The notes beneath the pieces are model-generated. The model saw only the letters and a list, made by a program, of their open reading frames with translations, was not told where the DNA came from and did not search any database. A program made the translations under genes and the position numbers. A stretch of DNA of 20,884 bases from Acidobacteriota bacterium (GTDB lineage: Bacteria; Acidobacteriota; Vicinamibacteria; Marinacidobacterales; SMYC01): assembly GCA_029263435.1 (NCBI GenBank), contig JAJCXL010000046.1, positions 1-20,884 on the forward strand. The letters are read 5' to 3'. Of the stretch, positions 8,197 through 14,553 are shown in pieces (within the stretch, counting starts at the first letter, position 1; each line of letters opens with the position of its first letter).

Positions 8197-8859
8197 CTAC
8201 GGCCCAAAGTCATCGATGCGGACCCGCCCACCAGGTCCGATCCGGATGACACGCACCAAGTTGGTCGACTGATCTCTGATTGTGAGGAGCCAGTCAATGC
8301 CGTTCGGTGCCTGCACGATCACGGCGTTTCCGATGGGCCCGCCCGCATTCACTGCCGCGACCGTACCGTCGGCACGGAACAACAGCGCGTTGCGCGCGCC
8401 CATGTCGAAGCCGATATCTACGGGCAACGTACCTGGATCGCCGTGCGGCGTTTCCACACCCGCGGCGATATCGGGATGGACCCGATTCGCCGGTGGCGTC
8501 GGCACCGTGCCGTAGTTGACGGTGACGCCCGGGTCGAACACCCCTGGGTTGGCCGGATAGAAGTTGCCGTCCCAATTCCCCGTCACGGGGCTCGGATCGA
8601 GACTCGTGAACTGGAATTGGTTCGCACCAGGGTAGTTGAAGCTCAGCAGGACGCCCCTGCTCGAGTTCTGTTTGATAGCTTGCGCCCGCGCCCGTTTGAC
8701 CTGGGCAGCGACGTTTTGCGCGGCCCCCGTCATCTTATAGTTCTTGACGAAACTGAGGCCGAACGGGATGGACGCGGCAGCCATAATCACAATAATCAAC
8801 ATCACCACCAGAAGCTCCACAATCGAGAAGCCTCGAGCGCGACGGGAGACAGAATTCAC
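8197..8859 (-). CDS. fimT: FimT/GspH-type pseudopilin
   Basis: A 220-residue pilin-like protein, first gene of the pilus operon. The leader VNSVSRRARG is short and basic and is followed by FSIVELLVVMLIIVIMAAAS, with glutamate at position 5 of the mature protein. The next segment (AAQNVAAQVKRARAQAIKQN) matches the GspH/FimT pattern of an amphipathic helix ending in a run of basic residues. FimT/FimU/GspH proteins are minor (pseudo)pilins of pilus or type II secretion machines; the pilV, pilX and pilY1 neighbours favour a pilus role. The GTG at 8859 is a firm start: a strong AAGGAGGT ribosome site is centred about 8 nt upstream. The frame stays open well upstream into the divergent ABC gene, but those extensions are spurious. 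Confidence 0.87.
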   Translation of the reverse strand: MNSVSRRARGFSIVELLVVMLIIVIMAAASIPFGLSFVKNYKMTGAAQNVAAQVKRARAQAIKQNSSRGVLLSFNYPGANQFQFTSLDPSPVTGNWDGNFYPANPGVFDPGVTVNYGTVPTPPANRVHPDIAAGVETPHGDPGTLPVDIGFDMGARNALLFRADGTVAAVNAGGPIGNAVIVQAPNGIDWLLTIRDQSTNLVRVIRIGPGGRVRIDDFGP

Positions 8860-8904
8860 ACCTACCTCCTTACGATATTCAATTTTGATTGCCGGGGAGA
8901 GTGG

Positions 8905-8934
8905 AGCATACCACACCGTGTGGGCGATTGCCAG
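8905..8934 (-). promoter_or_regulatory. Probable promoter of the pilus operon
   Basis: On the minus strand TATGCT (8905-8910), preceded by TG in extended -10 position (TGGTATGCT), lies 18 nt from CTGGCA (8929-8934). Start of transcription would be near 8898, giving a leader of about 39 nt with a strong Shine-Dalgarno sequence. A perfect inverted repeat CCACACCGTGTGG (8911-8923) sits in the spacer beside the -10 box and could be an operator. The -35 overlaps that of the divergent promoter. Confidence 0.45.
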
Positions 8935-8955
8935 CATTCGCGTGGGTGTTAAGCT
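8928..8955 (+). promoter_or_regulatory. Leaderless promoter of the ABC transporter gene
   Basis: TTGCCA (8928-8933) and TAAGCT (8950-8955) are 16 nt apart, and the GTG start at 8962 follows 6 nt after the -10. The transcript would begin at the start codon. No Shine-Dalgarno sequence precedes it. The -35 overlaps the minus-strand -35 of the pilus operon, so the two promoters may compete. Confidence 0.45.
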
Positions 8956-8961
8956 ACGAAC

Positions 8962-10800
8962 GTGAAAGCCGGTTTGTTTGAAGGAGTTGTGTGGCGTGAG
9001 GCCAGGGAGATCATCTGGGCGCGGCGCTATCGCCTCGCCCTCGGGCTCGTGCTCATGGTGGTCGGTCGGCTCGCCGCGCTGGTTCTTCCCGCGACCTCGA
9101 AATATCTCATCGACGAAGTCGTCGGTAACGGGCGAGCCGAGCTGTTGGGACCTCTCGCCGCGGCCGCCGGCGCCGCCACCCTCGTTCAGGCCGTCACGGG
9201 TTTCTTGAACTCCCAAGTGCTCGGCGTCGCCGCGCAAAGAGCGATCACCGACATGCGCAAGACGGTTCAAGATCACGTGATGCGTCTTCCGATCGCTTAT
9301 TTCGACTCGGTAAAAAGCGGTGAGCTCATCTCCAGGATCATGACGGACGCCGAGGGCATTCGTAACCTCGTCGGCACCGGGTTGGTGCAGCTCGTCGGGG
9401 GTCTATTGACGGCGACGGTAGCGTTGAGCGTGCTCTTCTACCTCAACTGGCGGCTCACGTCGCTCACTCTGGTCGTCTTGTCGATATTCGGCGTCATGAT
9501 GGCGTTCGCTTTCACCCGGCTGCGTCCACTCTTCCGCGAGCGCGGGGCGCTCAACGCGACGGCCACGGGTCGATTGGGCGAGGCCTTGGGTGGGATCCGT
9601 ATCGTGAAGTCCTACACCGCCGAGTCCCGCGAATCCGGCATCTTCAGCGGCAACGTCGATGCGCTCTTCGACAACGTTCGCAGAGCGGTCACTGCGATGG
9701 CCGGCTTGTCGGCGGGCTCCACTCTGATCTTCGGAGTCGTTGGGGTCCTGATGATCCTCGTGGGCGGACGCTCGATCCTGAGCGGCGCGATGAGCCTCGG
9801 AGACTTCGTGATGTACATCTTCTTTACCGGGCTGGTCGCGGCACCTCTGGTACAGATCTCCTCCATCTCGACCCAGCTCAGTGAGGCCTTCGCAGGGCTC
9901 GACCGGATCCGTGAGATCCGCTCCCGGTTGACCGAGGACGCCTCCGACCGGAACAAGCAAAGACTCACCGAGATCCAAGGCGACGTTCGGTTCGAGGATG
10001 TCTCGTTCTCCTATGTCGAAGGCGTGCCGGTCTTGGAGCACATATCGTTCGACGCACCCGCGGGGACGACGACCGCGCTCGTGGGCTCGAGTGGTTCCGG
10101 AAAGAGCACGCTCGCGAGCCTCGTGCTCGCGTTCAACCAGCCTCAATCGGGCCGCGTCCTCGTGGACGGGACGCCGTTGGCCGAGGTACGCCTCGCCGAC
10201 TATCGATCGCATGTCGGCGTCGTACTGCAGGACAATTTTCTGTTCGACGGCACCATCGCCGAGAACATCGCTTATTCGAGACCCCAGGCGAGCGCGGACG
10301 AGATCCGGGAAGTCAGCCGCATCGCTCATTGCGAAGAGTTCATCTCGCAGTTCGAGGACGGTCTCGAGACCGTCGTGGGCGAGCGCGGGGTGAAGCTCAG
10401 TGGCGGTCAACGACAACGGATCGCGATCGCGCGCGCGATCCTGGCCGATCCGAGGATCCTGATCTTGGACGAAGCGACGTCGAGCTTGGACAGCGAAAGT
10501 GAGTCGTTGATTCAAGACGGTCTGCGCACGCTACGCTCGGGACGGACCACCTTCGTCATCGCGCATCGGCTGTCGACCATCGTGAGCGCGGATCAGATCC
10601 TCGTCATCGAGGGTGGCCTCATCGTCGAGCGCGGCACCCACGAAAGCCTGATCGAAGCAGCCGGACGCTACCATGATCTCTACACGCGGCAATATCGCTT
10701 AGAGATGGACCGTTTCATCAACCCCGGCGAAGACTTCACCACGAAGGCCGACACTCCTGAAAAGACCTCCGCCAGGTTCGACCCGCGCAAGAACCTGTGA
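8962..10800 (+). CDS. Exporter-type ABC half-transporter (MsbA/LmrA-like)
   Basis: A 612-residue fusion of a six-helix membrane domain (about 20-320) and an ATPase domain (about 340-580), the architecture of MsbA-type homodimeric exporters. The ATPase has Walker A GSSGSGKST (about 376-384), Q-loop VVLQDNFLFDGTIAENI, signature LSGGQRQRIAIARAI (about 478), Walker B ILILDEATSSLD (about 497-507) and switch histidine in VIAHRLS (about 533); all look intact. The substrate cannot be told; lipids, lipid A precursors and drugs are typical for the family. It probably stands alone: the pilus operon diverges from it and the downstream symporter has its own -10-like sequence. GTG at 8962 is preferred for the leaderless promoter; the AAGGAG inside the gene (8980-8985) is too close to the next GTG to serve it. 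Confidence 0.93.
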   Translation: MKAGLFEGVVWREAREIIWARRYRLALGLVLMVVGRLAALVLPATSKYLIDEVVGNGRAELLGPLAAAAGAATLVQAVTGFLNSQVLGVAAQRAITDMRKTVQDHVMRLPIAYFDSVKSGELISRIMTDAEGIRNLVGTGLVQLVGGLLTATVALSVLFYLNWRLTSLTLVVLSIFGVMMAFAFTRLRPLFRERGALNATATGRLGEALGGIRIVKSYTAESRESGIFSGNVDALFDNVRRAVTAMAGLSAGSTLIFGVVGVLMILVGGRSILSGAMSLGDFVMYIFFTGLVAAPLVQISSISTQLSEAFAGLDRIREIRSRLTEDASDRNKQRLTEIQGDVRFEDVSFSYVEGVPVLEHISFDAPAGTTTALVGSSGSGKSTLASLVLAFNQPQSGRVLVDGTPLAEVRLADYRSHVGVVLQDNFLFDGTIAENIAYSRPQASADEIREVSRIAHCEEFISQFEDGLETVVGERGVKLSGGQRQRIAIARAILADPRILILDEATSSLDSESESLIQDGLRTLRSGRTTFVIAHRLSTIVSADQILVIEGGLIVERGTHESLIEAAGRYHDLYTRQYRLEMDRFINPGEDFTTKADTPEKTSARFDPRKNL

Positions 10801-10834
10801 CCTCCTTTCGCGCAAGCAGCCCCCGTCTTTCGAG

Positions 10835-10840
10835 TAGAAT
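10835..10840 (+). promoter_or_regulatory. -10 element of a likely leaderless promoter
   Basis: TAGAAT matches the -10 consensus at five of six positions and ends 6 nt before the ATG at 10847, with no Shine-Dalgarno sequence. No good -35 is visible. The same hexamer, 7 nt before the start, precedes the pyrR gene at the end of the window. Confidence 0.5.
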
Positions 10841-10846
10841 CGGGCG

Positions 10847-12322
10847 ATGATCTACCTCGTCGTCGTCGCGCTCTATCTCTGTCTTCTCATCGCGGTCAGC
10901 CTCTATCGATCACGGCAAGTCAAGACCCAAGACGACTTCATGGTAGCTGGAAGAAGCGTTCCTTGGTATTTGCTCGTCGGCACCTTGACGTGCACGTGGA
11001 TCGGCTCGGGGAGCCTCTTCGGAGGGGCTGGACGGGGCTTTCGGGAAGGCTTCTCCGCCCTGTGGATGAGTGCGGGCGCATGGGTCGGGATCGCGATCGT
11101 CTACTTCCTTGCCGGCCGAGTCCGACGGATCGCGCAATACACCGTGCCCGACATTCTCGAAACTCGATACCACCCCGCGGCTCGTTTGCTGGGAACGCTC
11201 GCCATCGTCATCGCCTATCTCACCATCGCCGGATATCAGTTCATCGGCGGTGGACGACTGCTCAACATTCTCTATCCCGCGATAGACCCAGACACGGGAA
11301 AAGCGATCGTCTGCGGCCTCGTCATTCTCTTCACGGTCACCGCGGGTATGCTGTCGATCGTCTCTTTGGACATCTTCAACGGGCTCATCATCATCATCGC
11401 CATCGCGCTTGCCGCGCCCCTCGCTCTGAGCGGAGCCGGCGGCTGGACGGCGCTGACGGAAACGTTACCCGCGTCCCATTTTTCGGTCACGGGACGGCTC
11501 GGAGTCTCTTCCGCCATCGGACTATTTCTTCCGACGCTGTTCTTGCTGATGGGCGAAAGCAGCATGTATCAGAAATTTTTTGCCGCGAAGGACGAGAACG
11601 CCGCTCGCAAAGCCGTGATCGGAATGATCGTCGGCGTCGTGCTCGTCGAGACATTGCTCGACACCACCGCGATCTTCGCTGCCGGTACCTACTGGCACGA
11701 CCCCGCCTTCCGGGCAGCCGACGGGACCTTCAATCAGCAGGCGACGGAGACCGTGTTGCTCGTGCTCGCCCGGAACAATCTTCCCGTTTTAGCGGGGAGC
11801 CTGTTGCTGGCAGGGGCGGTCGCCATCGTCTTTTCAACGGCCACGACGTTTCTCATGGTCCCGTCGACGAGCTTTGCGCGCGACATCTATCAGCGCTTCA
11901 TCGACCCGGGCGTGAGCGAGAGCAAGCTCATCCTCTTCCAGCGCATCATGATCGTGCTCCTCGCGCTGACCGCGCTTCTGGTCACGACCCGATTCGAGAG
12001 CATCCTCGATATGGCCCTCTACGCTTACACGATGGTCGGGGCCGCCGTCACTCCGGCACTGCTGGCCGCTTTTTTGTGGAAGCGCGTCACGCCGACCGGG
12101 GGTGTCCTGTCGATTGCCGCGGGCATCGTCACGACCATCGCGTTCGGCGTACTGGCGAGCGGAGGGATGACGCATCTAGACCTGGGACTCTTCCGGATGC
12201 CGCTCGACTATGACTACATCATTTACCCGGCGGCAACCGCCTCCGTTTTGTCCCTGGTGGTAGGTAGCCTCGCGACGGCACCGTCGCCGGAGGAGCTGTC
12301 GAACAGGTTCGTCACAAACTAA
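10847..12322 (+). CDS. Sodium:solute symporter (SSS family)
   Basis: A 491-residue membrane protein with about 13 hydrophobic helices and no other domain, the usual size for the SSS family (PutP, PanF, SGLT). Family signatures include the early DDFMVAGRSVPWYLLVGTL, which follows the first helix, then TWIGSGSLFGGAGRGFREG and AYLTIAGYQFIGGGRLLN; the later FSTATTFLMVPSTSFARDIY contains the Ser/Thr-rich helix associated with the sodium site. It would couple sodium entry to uptake of an organic solute; the solute cannot be read from sequence. A crotonase gene with its own ribosome site starts 21 nt downstream, so the two are probably cotranscribed, which may hint at a carboxylate or acyl substrate. 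Confidence 0.9.
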   Translation: MIYLVVVALYLCLLIAVSLYRSRQVKTQDDFMVAGRSVPWYLLVGTLTCTWIGSGSLFGGAGRGFREGFSALWMSAGAWVGIAIVYFLAGRVRRIAQYTVPDILETRYHPAARLLGTLAIVIAYLTIAGYQFIGGGRLLNILYPAIDPDTGKAIVCGLVILFTVTAGMLSIVSLDIFNGLIIIIAIALAAPLALSGAGGWTALTETLPASHFSVTGRLGVSSAIGLFLPTLFLLMGESSMYQKFFAAKDENAARKAVIGMIVGVVLVETLLDTTAIFAAGTYWHDPAFRAADGTFNQQATETVLLVLARNNLPVLAGSLLLAGAVAIVFSTATTFLMVPSTSFARDIYQRFIDPGVSESKLILFQRIMIVLLALTALLVTTRFESILDMALYAYTMVGAAVTPALLAAFLWKRVTPTGGVLSIAAGIVTTIAFGVLASGGMTHLDLGLFRMPLDYDYIIYPAATASVLSLVVGSLATAPSPEELSNRFVTN

Positions 12323-12343
12323 GGAAAGAAGGAGCGAAGCACC

Positions 12344-13120
12344 GTGTCCTACGAGCTGATTGAGATTGAGACGAGCGCACCCATTGCCAGGCTCACCCTG
12401 AGCTGGCCTCAAAAGCGAAACGCCCTATCGGTCCAAATGATGCAGGAGGTCACGAAGGGTCTCTCGGAGTTGAGCGCCCGAGACGACGTCCGGGCCATCA
12501 TTCTCGGCGCGAGCGGGCCGGCGTTCTCGGCAGGACATTATTTACCGGAGATGGTCGACAAAGATCTGGCCCACCAACGGTTCGTCTTCGACACTTGTGT
12601 CGAGATGATGGACACCGTTCAGGGGATCGCAGAGCCCGTCATCGCGGAAGTGCAAGGGGTGGCGACCGCGGCCGGCTGCCAGCTCGTCGCCGCCTGCGAC
12701 CTCGCGGTGGCGTCTTCGAACGCCCGCTTCGCGACGCCCGGCGTCAAAATCGGTTTGTTCTGTACCACCCCGATGGTCGCGTTGTCGCGAGCGATTGGCC
12801 GCAAGCGAGCGATGCAAATGCTTCTTACCGGAGAGCTCATCGACGCGGAGACCGCGAGCGATTGGGGCCTCATCAATTCGGTCGTCGAGGAGAACGCTCT
12901 CAAGGACGCCGCGGAAACACTCGCTCGGAAAGTCGCCGACGCGAGCTCGCTCGTCATCACGCTAGGCAAGCAAGCGTTCTACACTCAAATCGATTTGGAC
13001 CAGCAAAAGGCTTACGCCTACGCCAAGGAAGTCATGAGCATGAACGCGATGGCTTCCGACGCACAAGAAGGGATGAGCGCGTTCCTAGAAAAACGCACTC
13101 CGTGCTGGACCGGCAAGTGA
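12344..13120 (+). CDS. ECHDC3-like crotonase-fold protein
   Basis: A 258-residue enoyl-CoA hydratase/isomerase superfamily protein, closest in pattern to ECHDC3: the block AAGCQLVAACDLAVASSNAR followed by FATPGVKIGLFCTTP is characteristic. The oxyanion-hole regions FSAGHYL (61-67) and GVATAAGC (105-112) are present and should bind acyl-CoA. The two catalytic glutamates of classical hydratases are missing: Gln113 replaces Glu144 (rat numbering) and Gly133 replaces Glu164. Standard crotonyl-CoA hydration is therefore unlikely; the role may be binding, thioester hydrolysis or another crotonase reaction. The C-terminus (EGMSAFLEKRTPCW) is complete. Start GTG at 12344 follows AAGGAG by about 11 nt. 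Confidence 0.88.
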   Translation: MSYELIEIETSAPIARLTLSWPQKRNALSVQMMQEVTKGLSELSARDDVRAIILGASGPAFSAGHYLPEMVDKDLAHQRFVFDTCVEMMDTVQGIAEPVIAEVQGVATAAGCQLVAACDLAVASSNARFATPGVKIGLFCTTPMVALSRAIGRKRAMQMLLTGELIDAETASDWGLINSVVEENALKDAAETLARKVADASSLVITLGKQAFYTQIDLDQQKAYAYAKEVMSMNAMASDAQEGMSAFLEKRTPCWTGK

Positions 13121-13161
13121 TCCCGTTACGGCTCCCGCCACCCGGAAAAGACGTTCCTATA

Positions 13162-13331
13162 GCAGCCCGTGGTGAAAGTGGGGCGTCGCAGCCGAGAGGG
13201 TCGAGGCGCCCGGCTGTCAAGACGCGACTCCGCGACTGCTCGAGAATATTGGGCATATTTGAGGGAGGAGCAACGCAGTCAGCCGGGATGCATCGCCCCT
13301 CGAATGCAGCCGCACTTTCACCACGGGCTGC
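13162..13331 (+). mobile_element. MITE-like foldback element A (family 1)
   Basis: A 170-bp non-coding element with terminal inverted repeats GCAGCCCGTGGTGAAAGTG, 19 bp identical at both ends, then one mismatch and GGC. Inside, further inverted arms pair (TCGAGGCG with CGCCCCTCGA; CCCGGCTG with CAGCCGGG), so the element folds back. It is flanked by TA on both sides (13160-13161 and 13332-13333), consistent with the TA target duplication of IS630/Tc1-mariner-type transposition. A second copy lies at 14177-14335. The right-end C/TA pair forms, on the minus strand, the TAG stop of the GNAT gene. It occupies the gap between two convergent genes and its stem might help end transcription. Confidence 0.8.
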
Positions 13332-14155
13332 TAGCTGCTCGGCCGTTTGATCAGCCGATAACAAGCCGCTGCTTCACCCCGATGAAGCGCTTCCACGACG
13401 TAGCCGCGTCCGAAATATTCCTGAAACAGGCGTCGTGACTGAAGCCTCCAGTTCAGAGCCGAGTCGCGATTGCGCTCCATCAGGTCGGTGATCGTCAGAG
13501 GCACTTCGATGCCTATCGCTTCATCGTCGAGGTCGAGGGCGAGCTCCGGCTCGCACGCGAGTAGACCGTAGGTGTCCCTTCGTGTGCGATTGGCCAAAGG
13601 GAGGTCGTCCCAAGGGCCCGCGTCGGCGGCGTCGCCACGCGAAAGCGTTTTCACTCGCGGGGACTCGAGATGCCACTCGGCCTCGAAGCGATCCGTGGGT
13701 ATGCCGCCGTGGAGCGGGCTGTGGCTCTCACCGTAGAGGTTGACTTTGTAGCGGCGGCACACGGCGCCGAGCCGGTTGATGTTCAAGTTCGCATTGGGCG
13801 CTTGGAGCGGGTCGAACGTCCAGTTGATGAGATCGAGCCCTTGAGTCAGGACCCGTTCTCGCTGCGCCCATTTGAGATCCTCTCCCACCCGCTTTCCGCG
13901 AAACTCCGGGAGGACGGCGAGCATGTGAGAATGATGAAACGGGCGTCCGGCTTCCCACCCCGGAAACCCAAAAACGAAACCCACCATCCGAGCCCCATCG
14001 AACGCGCCGATGCAAGTTCCGCCGTAGTGGTGCATCGCGATGAGATGCGCCGCCGGGACGACCTCGAACTCGGAAAATCCCCAGACCTCGACTTGCATCC
14101 GGGCACAGGTCTCGTAGTGGGCGAAGTCATGAACATCTCGTAGCTCAAGCGTCAC
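13331..14155 (-). CDS. GNAT-superfamily acetyltransferase (COG3375-like)
   Basis: A 274-residue protein with an N-terminal GNAT fold: acetyl-CoA-binding motif A is SHMLAVLPEFRGKRVGEDLK (about 76-95, RGKRVG loop). It is followed by LINWTFDPLQAPNANLNINR and LGAVCRRYKVNLYG, patterns I associate with the predicted acetyltransferase family COG3375. A C-terminal half of about 120 residues lies beyond the GNAT core. The substrate is unknown. The start is GTG at 14155, behind TATATT with a 6-nt spacer and no ribosome site. The gene stands alone between two copies of one foldback element, and its TAG stop uses the first base of copy A. Whether the original C-terminus was the same cannot be told. Confidence 0.85.
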   Translation of the reverse strand: MTLELRDVHDFAHYETCARMQVEVWGFSEFEVVPAAHLIAMHHYGGTCIGAFDGARMVGFVFGFPGWEAGRPFHHSHMLAVLPEFRGKRVGEDLKWAQRERVLTQGLDLINWTFDPLQAPNANLNINRLGAVCRRYKVNLYGESHSPLHGGIPTDRFEAEWHLESPRVKTLSRGDAADAGPWDDLPLANRTRRDTYGLLACEPELALDLDDEAIGIEVPLTITDLMERNRDSALNWRLQSRRLFQEYFGRGYVVEALHRGEAAACYRLIKRPSS

Positions 14156-14161
14156 GGGTGA

Positions 14162-14167
14162 AATATA
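14162..14167 (-). promoter_or_regulatory. -10 element of a likely leaderless promoter (GNAT gene)
   Basis: On the minus strand TATATT ends 6 nt before the GTG at 14155, with no Shine-Dalgarno sequence between them. A 17-nt spacer would place the -35 (TCACCA, weak) at 14185-14190, inside the terminal repeat of element B, so the insertion may have replaced or supplied part of this promoter. Confidence 0.5.
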
Positions 14168-14176
14168 ACTCGACTA

Positions 14177-14335
14177 GCAGTCCGTGGTGAAAGTGGGGCG
14201 TTGTACCGAGAGGGCGAGGCGCCCGGCTGTCAAGGCGCGACGCGGGACAATATTGGGCAAATGTGAGGGAGGAGCAACGCAGTCAGCCGGGATGCATCGC
14301 CCCTCGAATGCAGCCGCACTTTCACCACGGGCTGC
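14177..14335 (+). mobile_element. MITE-like foldback element B (family 1)
   Basis: A 159-bp copy of element A in the same orientation. The right-hand 72 bp (14265-14336 against 13261-13332) are identical to A, while the middle differs by substitutions and an indel of about 11 bp. Left end GCAGTCCGTGGTGAAAGTG differs from A at one base. TA precedes it (14175-14176). On the right, the sequence runs straight into element C with one T where TA would be expected, as if the shared TA had lost its A. No coding capacity is credible; short open frames inside recur in both copies only because the DNA repeats. Confidence 0.8.
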
Positions 14336-14336
14336 T

Positions 14337-14553
14337 GTCGCCTGGAACAGAGGTTTGTTGCATAAGTCTCGAGGCGATTTTGGGTGCTGGCGAGGTGCAA
14401 CGAGGAAGCCATATCTGGATATTTCGACCGCCTTGCGCAGCGAGCCTGCGAGCGGAGGGCCAGGCCGAAGGCCGAACTGCCAAGAAAGTTGCAACGATGC
14501 CCAGCGCGCAAAAGCGGCCGAGCATTATGCAACGTACTTCTGTTCCAGGGGAC
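14337..14553 (+). mobile_element. MITE-like foldback element C (family 2)
   Basis: A 217-bp element with different terminal inverted repeats: 29 bp at each end (14337-14365 and 14525-14553), 25 of 29 matching, beginning GTCSCCTGGAACAGA and ending TTGCATAA. Inverted similarity continues inward for about 25 bp more, and a GGCC-GAA-GGCC hairpin lies centrally, so the whole element can fold back. TA follows on the right (14554-14555); the left end abuts element B. On the minus strand its last base plus that TA makes the TAG stop of the response-regulator gene. No transposase is encoded, so it would depend on one supplied in trans. Confidence 0.75.

Noticed and set aside
8860..9276. N-terminal extension of the fimT/gspH-like gene to 9276
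   Set aside because: It would overlap the divergent ABC gene and add about 139 residues before a pilin leader. A strong AAGGAGGT and GTG at 8859 give a normal prepilin start.
9403..10515. Minus-strand open frame (370 codons) opposite the ABC transporter
   Set aside because: It is polar and Arg/Asp/Glu-rich, and opposite an intact ABC protein with all ATPase motifs; a GC-rich shadow.
13162..14553. CRISPR array or tandem repeat locus
   Set aside because: Only two copies of one repeat and one of another, 160-217 bp long with terminal inverted repeats and a gene between; no regular short repeats and spacers and no cas genes.
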